From contig CP012811.1 in assembly GCA_001936135.1 (NCBI GenBank), positions 1,488,001 through 1,552,000 on the forward strand: a stretch of 64,000 nt of DNA, in the 5' to 3' direction. Shown in pieces: positions 28,920-38,663 of the stretch (its first letter is position 1; every line of letters begins with the position of its first letter). Position numbers and translations under genes: made by a program. The DNA is from Saccharomycopsis fibuligera x Saccharomycopsis cf. fibuligera (lineage: Eukaryota > Ascomycota > Saccharomycetes > Ascoideales > Saccharomycopsidaceae). Below the pieces are notes generated by a model. That model did not search any database and was not told the origin of the DNA. It worked only from the letters and a program-made list of their open reading frames with translations.

Positions 28920-30943
28920 CTAACGTGTCTTTAAGGCTATACCCTCTTCATTTCTTTCAATACCCAACTCTAGCAATTTAGCATAAGCTTTGGCAAAATC
29001 CTCAAAATACTTGTCCTGGTCATTAGCGTATAGTTCTACCCATTTTCTGAAGTCTGGATTTGTTACCAATTCCATATCAGTTTGTAACATCATTATATCT
29101 TTGTCTCTTCTATTAAAGTATTGTTGGTTTCCGGTTTGTGGTACCACACCATAATCCCATTCGTCATTCAAAAGCAACTTATAAAATTCATTGTCAAACT
29201 TTATGGGATTATTAGTCCATTTTCCCTCCCACCCGGAATATTTTTTGTGAGTTCTGCCAAGCGTATGGGCACCTATTAAGCACACAATTTCTTGGTCATT
29301 GAACCCCATTCTGTTGAAAACCGCTCTTATATGATCTGAATGTTTAGATCCAATTGGTAGTCTTCCATTCTTGGGAACGAACTGATCTGTAATGCAATCT
29401 GTTCTTCCTGGTTTCCACTCAACCTTTGGTCCTCCCATAGCTTCTATTGCGGTAACTCCTGCAAAGGTATAAAGATCTGCATACGAAATCCATGGAAATT
29501 GTTGTTTTACCATTTCTAGGACAACACGAGCTGGTTCCAAGCCAGTATTTCCAGGATCGGTAATTTCCGGAATCAACCTAAGAGATAAAGAGGTTAGATT
29601 AGATATTCTGAGTAGAATGAAAACAGTCACAAAAGTTGTTCAAGTTACCTTATTGTTGCCCCATTTGAACCGCCGGTCCCTGTTTCTTTATCATATGTCG
29701 CACAGCAGTGCCAAGATAGTCTAACAACTAATGGCCCTAATGAGCCATCATCAAAGTTTTTGTTATCAAGAACAGAAATAATCAATCTTTTTACAGCTTC
29801 ATAGTCACCCTTTTTGCTGAAAAACTCCACCTCTCTATTGCTATACTTTTTTTTCTTCCATGCAGGCGATAATGCTGAAAGCCTTGATTTTCCAGAGGTT
29901 ACAACACTTCCCTGCTCTTCTTTATTTAAATCATTTGCAGATACCGGTTCTAAGGGAGAAGAGATGTCCTCTTGTTTAAAAAAACTAGATTCTTGAGAAC
30001 TTTTGTTCTTAAGCACTGAATCTATTGGTAAGGATTTAGTTTTTTCAAACCTTTCACTTTGCTTGAAAGCTGATTTGCTTCTTTGAGATAAACTGCCACT
30101 TTTTGGTGTTGGTGTAACTTCTTGAATCATTTTTCTCTCTGCAAAGTCTGATTGGTTTCCAATATTAATTGTAGTGGGAGGTAGTGTTTGGACACCAATA
30201 ACTCTTTTTGAAGCCTTTTTGCGGCTGTTTGGATTTGGGCTTGGGCTTGGATTTGGATTAGGCTTAGTCTTTTTTGCTTGTCTTTCATCTCGTCTTTTGT
30301 ACTGCGATCTATTTCTTTGGCCTTGCTTGCCTAAATTGTATGGTCTGAGAACATTTTCTTCGGCAGCTTTTTTTGCTGCTTGCTCTGAAGCTCTTTTTGA
30401 AGCAGCTTGTTTCCCCTTTCTGGTATATGTCTCATTCTCTCCAAAGACATTTTTAGCCACAATTCTAACAAAACATCGCGGGTAATGCAACACCCATTCT
30501 TCAGTCTCTTCTGTTTTCACCCATATTGCCAACAAAACTGAGTATCTGTTCCCCACCCTAGTAAAATACTCTTCAACTGCCGCTTGCAACTTGTTTAAAT
30601 CTCGTATCAATATATGAATTCCCGTAGTGTACTTCATGGTAACCCGTTTATACAATCTGGGCCAAAAGTGCTTCTCATTCTTTAGTACCTCAATACGCCT
30701 CTTCCTAATTTCTTCTACTGGTTCATAGTGGATAATACCAAGTTGACCAAGGACACAAGGCACAATGTGTAGAATTTCCAGCACTGTCCAAACTGCCACT
30801 TGTGAAGCATGTTGGATATCCTCAGCGGCCCAAGTTAACAGTAGCGACGCAAGAGTGACAGGAACTAAAGAGGCACGAGTAACAACACTCAATAGATCTG
30901 TCCAAAGCTGGCCGTTTTCGAAGATGATTCTGAGTAACGGCAT
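28920..30943 (-). CDS. Cytochrome c peroxidase-like heme peroxidase with long N-terminal extension (2 exons)
   Basis: Exon 1 (29649-30943) and exon 2 (28920-29577) join in frame to 650 residues. Residues about 370-650 form a class I heme peroxidase of the CCP type. The distal motif RLSWH gives R408, W411 and H412. The proximal motif GAHTLGRTH gives H536, the CCP radical-site tryptophan position is W552, and the conserved MLQTD aspartate is present. All heme-site residues look intact, so H2O2 reduction is expected. The first 370 residues are unusual for this family (relatives are near 290-370 residues). They comprise a hydrophobic start (15-70), then about 115-198 resembling a double-stranded-RNA-binding fold with a lysine/alanine-rich final helix (GKQAASKRASEQAAKKAAEE), then a basic low-complexity linker with a KPNPNPSPSPNPN run. 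The peroxidase call is firm. The extension could be a true fusion or an over-long gene model; no stop separates them. Confidence 0.85.
29578..29648 (-). other. Intron of the peroxidase gene
   Basis: A 71-nt intron with a slightly unusual GTAACT donor, a TCTAAC branch point and a CTCTTAG acceptor. It splits an arginine codon between GGSNGATI and LIPEITDP, exactly where the peroxidase family is continuous. Confidence 0.9.
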
Positions 30944-31319
30944 TGCTGATTTGTCTGTACTATCAATGAAGGTTTATTTACTGGAATACAGAAATCATGG
31001 ATCATCAAATGCTTTCTAGGTGGCGGCAAGCGCTCAGATGTACGGAAGCACAACTAATTAGCGCTGACAGCTCTGGTTTTGTGACATGCATGCGCGCAAA
31101 TGGAAAAAACACAGCGAAAAATGAAACGTTTATTTAGTTTCTATATCTGACTAGATAGTCAAAGCAAACGAGCAGACAAAAGGTTTCGGTAAAGTTTCAT
31201 GGGACATAGGCCGATCCAGAAGATAAATAGTCAGGATTTGCCCAGATAATAAATATAAGGAAAAGTATACAGTATAACGAAGTGAAATAAAAGGAGCATA
31301 TTGTTCAGTGAAATTGTGT
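30944..31319. promoter_or_regulatory. Peroxidase promoter / transporter 3' flank
   Basis: 376 bp with a mildly GC-rich patch near 31020-31100. No specific site was recognised. Confidence 0.5.
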
Positions 31320-33002
31320 TCAAATTTGACTAAAAGAGATTCTTTTATGAGCTTCGTGTTTATTTCTAAGCTCATCAGCTAACTTGATGTCGACGCCGTT
31401 ATCAAAGATCTTACTGATCTCCTCAAGTGGAATACCACTGACGTCCGGATATGACATGTAGATCCACAACCAGCTAAGCAAACAAATGATACCAAAGAAG
31501 CCGAATGTAAAGCCAGGGGAAAGTTTGTCCATCAAAGTGAGATAGGTAAAGGAAATAATAGAGTTCGTAGACCAGTTGCAACATGTTATAATCGTACCGC
31601 CAATTGCTCGGGCCTCCAACGGCAAAAATTCCACCGATGACCATGGAACAGTCCCTAATCCTGAAGCGTAGCCAGCAACGTATAGGATAATGGCTATTGA
31701 GGCAATGACATTTGATGTTGAGACGCCAGCTTCTGCCTCCGGGTGATTTTCAGGAGCAACGCTGTAAACGGCCGAAGCTATGGCAAGGGCCACGGCCAAT
31801 ATCCACACGGTTCTCAATAACATTTTTCTGCGACCCACTTTGTCAACCAAGAACAATGGGAAAAAACTAAACAAAAAATTTGTTAGGGCAATTGAGATTG
31901 AAGCAAAAATTGGATCTTCGAACCCCAAGTTCTTAAAAATAGTAGCTGAATAGTACATGAATGCATTAAAGCCAACACATTGCTGAATAGCCATCAATAT
32001 CGAACCGGTAAGCAAAGCATTCTGAGTACTCTTTTTGCTCTTAATAACTTCCCAAAACGGCACATTATATAACTGCTTGGCATTGTTGACGTCAACTTGT
32101 ATTGAGAATATCCTATCTTGCACTTGGTCTGGTTCAGCGTATGGGTAAATCCTAGACAATGCATCTTCTGCTTGTTGCGTTTGGCCTTTGATGATGCTAT
32201 ATCTTGGTGATTCCGGAATAAATTTAACGGCAAGCAAGAATAAAAAAGGTGGAATCCCACTAACTAAGAAAGAATATCTCCAGTTATTTTCAACATTCTT
32301 AAGGCCGTTGGCCACCAAGTAAGCAATAAGCTGACCACCAGTAGTAGATATAGAGTTTACAGCAAGTAGCATGCCTCTAATGTTGGAAGGAGCAACTTCG
32401 GATATAAAGACAGGTACCACCATACTGGCGCCTCCAACAGCCACACCAACAACTGCTCTGCCAGCTACTAATTGAAATACAGAATGGGCAACCCCCATCT
32501 GGATAGCCGAAATGATAAACACCAAGCAACAGAGCGCCAACGTGTTTCTTCTTCCAAATTTGTCGGAGAGATACCCTGCGCTAACTGCACCAATCAAAGC
32601 AGTTATAGAAGTGACAGCTGTAATCAACTCTTTCTCAAATGAACTAAGAACATGACCCAAATCCTGATTGATAAAAAGCAAACAACTGGATATAATTGCG
32701 GTATCAAATCCAAATAATATACCACCAACAGCAGAAGCACAGACAACTATTATGGAGTAAATGCCGAGCTTTGTGTCTTCGATCGAGTCCATGTCTCTGT
32801 CGCCAATAGCTGTGGCCTCCGTAACAACGCTATTAGGACGATCATCAGTCGCGTTCAATAGAGTGCGACTTTGGGACTCCAAGTCATTGATGTGATGTTC
32901 CAGGGACTCAAAGAGTGTGGATGACTCTCTGGTGGGACTGGTGGGACTCAAAAAGGTGTACTCATCGGTGGAAGTAGAGCGGCCCTTAAGAGTAGACAGC
33001 AT
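31320..33002 (-). CDS. MFS transporter of the myo-inositol/sugar family (ITR-like)
   Basis: This 560-residue proton-coupled sugar/polyol transporter of the plasma membrane has twelve predicted helices after an 80-residue cytosolic N-terminus rich in S/T. Family marks are GGILFGFDTAIIS in helix 1, DKFGRRNTL, the central PESPRY, IQQCVGFNAFMYYSATIF in helix 7, VDKVGRRKMLL, and the VPWSSVEFLPLEARAIG stretch. Helix 7 and the VPW...E.P...R stretch are closer to yeast Itr1/Itr2 inositol permeases than to hexose carriers, so inositol is the best guess for the substrate. The transporter family is sure; the substrate is inferred. Confidence 0.88.
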   Translation of the reverse strand: MLSTLKGRSTSTDEYTFLSPTSPTRESSTLFESLEHHINDLESQSRTLLNATDDRPNSVVTEATAIGDRDMDSIEDTKLGIYSIIVVCASAVGGILFGFDTAIISSCLLFINQDLGHVLSSFEKELITAVTSITALIGAVSAGYLSDKFGRRNTLALCCLVFIISAIQMGVAHSVFQLVAGRAVVGVAVGGASMVVPVFISEVAPSNIRGMLLAVNSISTTGGQLIAYLVANGLKNVENNWRYSFLVSGIPPFLFLLAVKFIPESPRYSIIKGQTQQAEDALSRIYPYAEPDQVQDRIFSIQVDVNNAKQLYNVPFWEVIKSKKSTQNALLTGSILMAIQQCVGFNAFMYYSATIFKNLGFEDPIFASISIALTNFLFSFFPLFLVDKVGRRKMLLRTVWILAVALAIASAVYSVAPENHPEAEAGVSTSNVIASIAIILYVAGYASGLGTVPWSSVEFLPLEARAIGGTIITCCNWSTNSIISFTYLTLMDKLSPGFTFGFFGIICLLSWLWIYMSYPDVSGIPLEEISKIFDNGVDIKLADELRNKHEAHKRISFSQI

Positions 33003-33318
33003 GCTGCTGGATTTTGTTGTTGTTGTTATTCAAGAGAGTTCGCGCCAATGGTAAAGGGAACGAAGCCTGAAGGGGATATAAGCCATATGGTTGACATAAA
33101 TGATTCACGTTGCTGTCAAGGCAGTATAAATGATTTCTGTACAGTTCTCACCTGTGGTACCGTAACGTTTTCGGTTTTTCTTCTAGATTCTTCCTCATGC
33201 CTTAATATAGAAATGAATACCGAGGGGTAGGAAAAGTAGACGGGTGAGACACCGCCCTTTTTTTTTCAATGTGTGGCCATTCGGAAGCAAAATTCACTGG
33301 AGCTCACCCGGCATGTAA
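33003..33318. promoter_or_regulatory. Transporter promoter, upstream of tRNA-Asn
   Basis: 316 bp upstream of the ITR-like gene. It contains an 8-9 T run near 33258. No known inositol-response element (CATGTGAAAT type) was recognised. Confidence 0.45.
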
Positions 33319-33392
33319 GACTTCGTGGCCAAGTTGGTTAAGGCGTGCGACTGTTAATCGCAAGATCGAGAGTTCGACCCTCTCCGAGGTCG
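33319..33392 (+). tRNA. tRNA-Asn(GTT), copy 1
   Basis: A 74-nt cloverleaf. The 7-bp acceptor stem GACTTCG/CGAGGTC has one G-T pair; the D-arm is TGGCCAAGTTGGTTAAGG; the anticodon stem TGCGA/TCGCA encloses CTGTTAA with anticodon GTT at 33353-33355; the B box is AGTTCGACCC. There is no intron. A T8 terminator follows at 33395-33402. It is identical over its full length to the copy at 38664-38737. Confidence 0.98.
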
Positions 33393-33394
33393 TC

Positions 33395-33402
33395 TTTTTT
33401 TT
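33395..33402 (+). terminator. Pol III T8 terminator of tRNA-Asn copy 1
   Basis: Run of eight T starting 3 nt after the tRNA. Confidence 0.9.
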
Positions 33403-33771
33403 CTTTACGAAAGAAAAGCCTGTTTAAGGGTGAGTTCCTGGTTAGACATGCTAACTCAACAGGCAATACTAAGGTTGGTTTCATTGCTTTAACTCACTTT
33501 TTTTTTGTTGTCAAATACTGTATATTAACTGTTGCGCTGCACTTTAAAAGTTGCGAAGACATGTTGTAGATGAAATTGATCCAGCAGGGAATCTCCAACT
33601 CGGTCTCCATCAGCCAAGCATAATATGATAACATGATAACATGATAAGCAGAGGTAACCAATGAAACTAGTCAAATTTAATGATTATGAGATAAGTTCTT
33701 TACAGTCTTACACATACACTCACAACAATATTTATTGAAACTAAGAATAGACAAAGACTATCAGAGACTCT
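33403..33771. other. Intergenic between tRNA-Asn and the RRN5 3' end
   Basis: 369 bp with an imperfect dyad (GAGTT...AACTC near 33432-33460) and a short tandem ATGATAACATG. No gene is seen. Confidence 0.5.
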
Positions 33772-36700
33772 CTAGTAGATTGGAAAATCTTGAGATTGCT
33801 CAAGCCTGGTGTTTTGTAATCCGCCATCAGCAGTTTTTAGCTTCTTCAATGCTGGCATCACATCCGCATCATTATCGCTTTCAAAATCACCATCATCATC
33901 ATCACCGCCAGATCTCCGCTTGAGCTCCACATGTTCAAACTTATTTTCAGATTCACCAATGCCGTCACCATCTATACTTCCTATAACACCGTCCAAAGAG
34001 CTTTCCGCATCCAGACTACTATATAAATCATCTCCCGGATCAAACGTATACTCATCAAGATTGACTTCATCAGGATCAAAACCTTTAAAGTCAATATTCC
34101 TAAAGTTAAAGTTAAGCGGTGCTATTTTATCTTTGCCTTGATCTTTGCTGTAGTCTCTGCCATAGCTACCAACATCAAAAACATTTTCACCTAGCTCACC
34201 TCCGCTAATATTAGAGGATTGATGGGATGATATTGACGTAGTACCGTCAAAGCCCTGTTTGACTAAATGCTCTCGGAGGTCTAGATTGTGGCCATCGTCA
34301 TGGTTATAGGAGTATTCAATATTATTGCCATCCTCATGATTTTCAAATTGAGCCTCTGATGGTTCCTTCCCAATTTGATGTTGCTGCTGCTGTTGCTGCT
34401 GTTCCTGTTTCTCCTGCTCCTGCTTCTGTTCACGGTTTATAATCTCAACAAGCGGTTGTGGTACCCTCAAACCAAACTCTCTGGCAACAGTGATAGCTTC
34501 CCTAAGAGATCCGCCTGCAACAGCACTGTTTGACAAATCATAGTCCATTTCCTCATCATATTTGAACTGAAAGTTTACGTGTTTCAGCATTTTCAAAATA
34601 AATAATTGCTTGAGCTTATTCCAAATATTTTCCTCGGTCTTCAAAACGCGCCAGTTGTCCTCATTAGCCATTACTTCTTGACAGATTGTAGGATTCAGAA
34701 CCACAAAGGCTTTGAAATTTGCCAAATGAAAAGCTCTTCTTTTGCTATCTACCAGCCATTTGAGCAATCTCTTGTAGCTGGCAATGTATGTTTCATACTG
34801 TTTGCGTCTAACTAAATAACTCTTAACAATCGACTCACTGCCCCGGGCCTGTCTACGCACCCGCTTTAACTCATCATTACCTTTCACACTTCTTGGCGGC
34901 TCACTGACAAAAAATGTAAACTCTGGATCAGTGTTATACAAGTTCAAATAGCGAAGAATCATTTTTTGATACTTGGTAGACACCTCCTTATCATGCCGAT
35001 CTAGTTTTCCAGTTTCTCTAAAATGCTCCTTAATTGCTTCAGCGTTATCCAATTCCTGAGTTGATTGATTATCATCAACAATAAATGGCAATGCATTTTT
35101 TTCAGTAGCTGTTTCATCATAAAGGCCTTCGTCAGCGTTTTCATCGCTAGTGAAGTCGCTATCAGTTAAATTATCGCCCAACATTTGAGAATCAATGTCG
35201 ATCAGTGTAGGATATTTATATGCCAACTTTGTGTAATAATCTGTACCTGGTTGCCTTTTATACTGCTTGCTGTTGGTTTTTTTCAAATTTGAAACGTGAA
35301 CTGCTGGCCCAATATCCAATTCTTCATCTGAATCTTCTTCATCTAAGTCTTCTTCCATACTGTCATCATTGCTAAAATTAGAGGAAATATCAGTATTTTC
35401 CTCATCATTATCAACCTTATTACAAACTTCTAAAGTGTCTTTGACAGATTTCTTTTCAAGGAGCTTACCTTTAGGTTTCTTAGAAAAAACAGCTTCCCGG
35501 TATTCTTTAGCACCAATAGGGAGCCCAACTTTTCCACAATCCACAATGTTAAAATTGTTCTTTTTGAGAAACTTGACAAATAAAAGTCCAAATTTTCTTT
35601 GAGGAAATAATTTTTCAAAATAGTCAAAATTGTTGTATGCTAAAATGTTGACACTTTCTAAATGGCGTAACCAACGCGCGGATATCATAAAATCGAGATA
35701 CTCAAATATCTTAGCTTGAAAAGTTGCTGGCCGTCTGTGGTGCTCTGGTTCAAGTTTTATATTCAAATTCTTTTGCATATTACTCAAGTATACCTTATTA
35801 TAAAGAGGATTAATATTTCCCATATTGCGCACATTCCGGCCAGTTTCAACGCGCGTATTTTCATAATATAAAGCTCTCCTCACATCTTCGTCGTCGATCT
35901 CAACATTGACGTCTTGATCGTCGTCCATTCTTTCCCCGAGATGATAATTAGCTAGCTTGCTTTGAACAACTTTGTGCAAAAGTTTAGTAATGTATGCTCG
36001 CACAAGTTGCTTGAGAACATCTTCAGCCAGCAGAGAAAGCAGCGGCGGTACAATATCTATTACTGCTGTTGGTGAGTAGAAGAAATTCTTGAAATCAAGC
36101 TGTTCTCTCATTTTATCTTTGAGTGCTTCCAAATTGTTGTTCTGTGTTAAAAATTTTGTTAGCTCGGTAATATTTTCTTTGATAAATAAATTATCTTCCT
36201 CGTTTGGACCACCGGGCACTGTATTCGAAACGAAATCGATAGTGTTTGTTGTGTTTGTTGTGTTTGACTGAGCATCTTCTTGTGTCCTTATCAGAGACTC
36301 GGTTGAACTTTGAGGGTCATCATCGACCACGTTTGCCTCAGTTTTTTCCCTTAGTATCTCTCTATTTTCGTCTCTAATAGCAAGGTCTGCTTGTCCATTC
36401 TCCAAGTCTGTGAAATATTCGCTCATCTCATATGCAATGGGAAAATCATCATATTTGAGCAACTTCTTACTAGTTTTCTTTTTCTTCTGATAATTTTTCA
36501 ATGAGGACTTCAATAAATGATAGTAGTTGAGAATTTCTACTTCCGACTTATTAGGCAAGTGGGCTTTTATGCTTGCAAGGTTGTGAATGGAGTATCGTGC
36601 CAAAGCTGTAAAGAATTTTTCCTTCTCTGATCGCGTCCATAGCACACCGATCGGTGATTCATCTGAATCATTTTGTCCATTTTTTCCATCTTTTTTAGAA

Positions 36701-36933
36701 GTCTTCTCATGTAGGGATGTACCGTGAGCTTTAATTACTGTATATACACATCCGTTAGGGCCGATAACAGTATTGTGGAGCTTCTGTGTGGCATATTCGA
36801 TGTTGGGGTTCACGATGACCTGGTCGTGGAAATTGGCGGTGGCTTCACGAGATTCTTTGACGAGTATTCTGAGCTGCTGGTTGTAAAAACGAAGATAGTT
36901 CCGATGCTCTTTTTCTAAAGGTTGCTGTCTCAT
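33772..36933 (-). CDS. RRN5: Rrn5, SANT-domain subunit of the Pol I upstream activation factor
   Basis: Part of the UAF complex that binds the rDNA upstream element and drives RNA polymerase I transcription. I start at the ATG at 36933 (MRQQPLEKEHRNYLRFYNQQ), whose sequence resembles the yeast N-terminus; the frame is open to a GTG at 37011 but those residues are not conserved. The product is 1053 residues, far longer than the 363 of S. cerevisiae. The SANT domain (about 98-146, LWTRSEKEKFFTALARYSIHN) and the following PIAYEMSEYF match Rrn5 closely. The remainder has long acidic runs (EEDLDEEDSDEELD; many D/E in 1000-1040), a Q-rich stretch (EQEKQEQQQQQQQHQ) and a conserved-looking middle (about 420-500). 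The extra C-terminal two thirds has no function I recognise. Confidence 0.9.
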   Translation of the reverse strand: MRQQPLEKEHRNYLRFYNQQLRILVKESREATANFHDQVIVNPNIEYATQKLHNTVIGPNGCVYTVIKAHGTSLHEKTSKKDGKNGQNDSDESPIGVLWTRSEKEKFFTALARYSIHNLASIKAHLPNKSEVEILNYYHLLKSSLKNYQKKKKTSKKLLKYDDFPIAYEMSEYFTDLENGQADLAIRDENREILREKTEANVVDDDPQSSTESLIRTQEDAQSNTTNTTNTIDFVSNTVPGGPNEEDNLFIKENITELTKFLTQNNNLEALKDKMREQLDFKNFFYSPTAVIDIVPPLLSLLAEDVLKQLVRAYITKLLHKVVQSKLANYHLGERMDDDQDVNVEIDDEDVRRALYYENTRVETGRNVRNMGNINPLYNKVYLSNMQKNLNIKLEPEHHRRPATFQAKIFEYLDFMISARWLRHLESVNILAYNNFDYFEKLFPQRKFGLLFVKFLKKNNFNIVDCGKVGLPIGAKEYREAVFSKKPKGKLLEKKSVKDTLEVCNKVDNDEENTDISSNFSNDDSMEEDLDEEDSDEELDIGPAVHVSNLKKTNSKQYKRQPGTDYYTKLAYKYPTLIDIDSQMLGDNLTDSDFTSDENADEGLYDETATEKNALPFIVDDNQSTQELDNAEAIKEHFRETGKLDRHDKEVSTKYQKMILRYLNLYNTDPEFTFFVSEPPRSVKGNDELKRVRRQARGSESIVKSYLVRRKQYETYIASYKRLLKWLVDSKRRAFHLANFKAFVVLNPTICQEVMANEDNWRVLKTEENIWNKLKQLFILKMLKHVNFQFKYDEEMDYDLSNSAVAGGSLREAITVAREFGLRVPQPLVEIINREQKQEQEKQEQQQQQQQHQIGKEPSEAQFENHEDGNNIEYSYNHDDGHNLDLREHLVKQGFDGTTSISSHQSSNISGGELGENVFDVGSYGRDYSKDQGKDKIAPLNFNFRNIDFKGFDPDEVNLDEYTFDPGDDLYSSLDAESSLDGVIGSIDGDGIGESENKFEHVELKRRSGGDDDDGDFESDNDADVMPALKKLKTADGGLQNTRLEQSQDFPIY

Positions 36934-37148
36934 AGCTGCTGGTTTATAAAAAAATAAACATACGGCAGCCTTCGTGTGTGGACCCTCGGTTAGTTGTGAT
37001 GGTAATAACACACTTTAGAATGTATGTGCTCTGAGCATTTGGAATTTTTTCGTCTTTTTGATTTTTCGTTTATCTCCGCGCAGTGCAGCGGCGCGCGTAA
37101 CCAAAATATGGAGATCACTCGCTGCCTCTCAGTTAGTTAATTTCCAAG

Positions 37149-37169
37149 ATGTCTTCACGATTAAATCAA
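37149..37169 (+). pseudogene. Orphan first-exon-like sequence
   Basis: ATG plus six codons (MSSRLNQ) directly followed by a GTATGC donor-like hexamer, oriented away from RRN5. It resembles the tiny first exons of other genes here. No acceptor with a branch point and no downstream exon can be found before the LINE relic. It may be a relic of a broken gene or chance. Confidence 0.2.
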
Positions 37170-37481
37170 GTATGCAAAGTACAGCATAACAAAATACAAT
37201 GTTAAGAGGGGGCTTGATAATAAATATAAGCCAGTGTGTTTGCATAAAGTATATATAGCCCATCTGTGTTTGTACTGTTTAAGAACTAGATTCAGTTATG
37301 TCATGGTATGGTGTCAGCTAGTCCATCTTGACAAAGACCATTTAGTTATACAATTTGTGAGCCAACCCAAATTTTAGTAATGCTTTCTGTCTGTTTAGAA
37401 CGTATTTTCAAATGCACTGTCCATATTATCCCGATTTTTTCTGATAACAACGGCAACATAAACTTGCAGGGGGTAATCACA

Positions 37482-37545
37482 TATATAGTAGATATATAAT
37501 ATAGCTCAGTTGATACAGGGGAAACTTTTAAACGTTAAAATTTTA
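37482..37545. repeat. Diverged direct repeat, copy A
   Basis: Shares ATAG(C/T)TCAGTTG, a short spacer and AGGGGAAACTT with copy B at 37740-37805, in the same orientation about 260 bp apart. The flanking sequence is TA-rich in both copies. Confidence 0.6.
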
Positions 37546-37739
37546 TTGCAGATGGTGGGGAATTTCAAAAGGTTTCATTGTATTGGAATAAAAAGTAAGT
37601 AATTATTTGTTATAGTGAACAATTGTATGTGTGTGGTCATGCTTCAGTTCATTTTTACACTTACTTTTTTTATTTTCACACACAATATCGATTCATTATT
37701 TCTATATAAACGATAGAAAATATAATCTTACAAACTTAT

Positions 37740-37805
37740 CTATATAGTATATACAGTATAGTTCAGTTGTTATTATCTAGGGGAAACTTGTACAAGTGAA
37801 AACCC
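37740..37805. repeat. Diverged direct repeat, copy B
   Basis: Second copy of the motif described for 37482-37545. It carries a 5-bp longer spacer before AGGGGAAACTT. Confidence 0.6.
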
Positions 37806-37943
37806 CGTTAGTATTAGTTAGACCTTAATGAATCTTTTGGATTTGAAATAGATGTAGGAGAGAGTTTGGTCTAGGATGGATGATATATATATATATTTTT
37901 GAGGGTCATTGCTTTACTGTCGACAGATGAAAAGAAAGGGGTC

Positions 37944-38642
37944 TCACTTCAATACCATCTTCCACTCACTAAGATAACAATGATGTGTTATCTGATTCAT
38001 TACCATGGTGATATAGTAAATTAGACTAGAGATTGGAATGGTTTTCCAATCAAAGTCCTTATCTCTCCGTAGGCGGGAGTATTTCTTTTGGAATATCAAG
38101 TAGTTGTCGACCTGGATTAATTCTCGTGTATCACTGGATGGAAGGATGAGGCTGTCCCAGCTCAATTCCTTATTTATCTGTAACTTTTTCCATAACGCTT
38201 GTGCTACTGGACATTTAACCAAGAAGTGCTCCATTTGTTTGTTGATAGCATCTTCATATGACTGTTGTTTGTGTCTTTTACGTGAAAAATCTTCGGAGCA
38301 CCACTTACATTCCTCACCTTGGAATTTGAACTTCTCGACTCCGAGGTGGAATGTGTGTGTATTCTCGAAGCAGCCAGGGTGTTTGAACGTTTGTTTGTTT
38401 AGCATTTGCCAGAACGTTTGACACTCTTTATTAGTGACTTGCTTGAGACGTGCCAACTGGTTTGAGAATAGTAGTTTATCTTTCTTCTCGCGCACTTGTG
38501 CACTACCATTCTGGGACTTGAAGTCGAAGACTTCTTTTGGAATGAACTTTTTTTTCAAAAACGGTACACCGAGCTCCACTGCTTCTGCTATATCTGATCT
38601 CATGGGTAAAGACCTGTATTGGAAAATCTTCAATAGAAGCTA
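37944..38642 (-). mobile_element. 5'-truncated LINE (L1-type) ORF2 C-terminal fragment
   Basis: The 229-codon open frame matches the C-terminal tail of non-LTR retrotransposon ORF2 proteins. It contains the zf-RVT zinc-knuckle pattern C-K-W-C ... H-F-L-V-K-C-P followed by ALWKKL, preceded by FWQMLNKQTFKH. The reverse transcriptase and endonuclease parts are absent: the frame closes at a TAG at its 5' side (about 38642), 22 bp before a tRNA-Asn gene. Candida genomes carry L1-clade Zorro elements, and this is probably a relative. 5' truncation is typical of target-primed insertion. I find no clear poly(A) end or target-site duplication. It could also be a domesticated fragment, since the frame is intact. 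Confidence 0.75.
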
Positions 38643-38663
38643 CTGATGTTACTGGGCATGTAA

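Larger units (their letters stand above)
36934..37943. other. Intergenic between RRN5 and the LINE relic
   Basis: About 1 kb. It includes the RRN5 upstream region, a candidate orphan first exon (37149-37169) and two diverged copies of a 55-60 bp repeat (about 37482-37545 and 37740-37805). Part may be the 3' untranslated region of the LINE fragment. No long frame exists. Confidence 0.5.

Noticed and set aside
33403-33770. Solo LTR beside tRNA-Asn copy 1
   Set aside because: A short dyad and TG/CA-like ends were noticed, but no target duplication, no second copy and no LTR-type signals were found.
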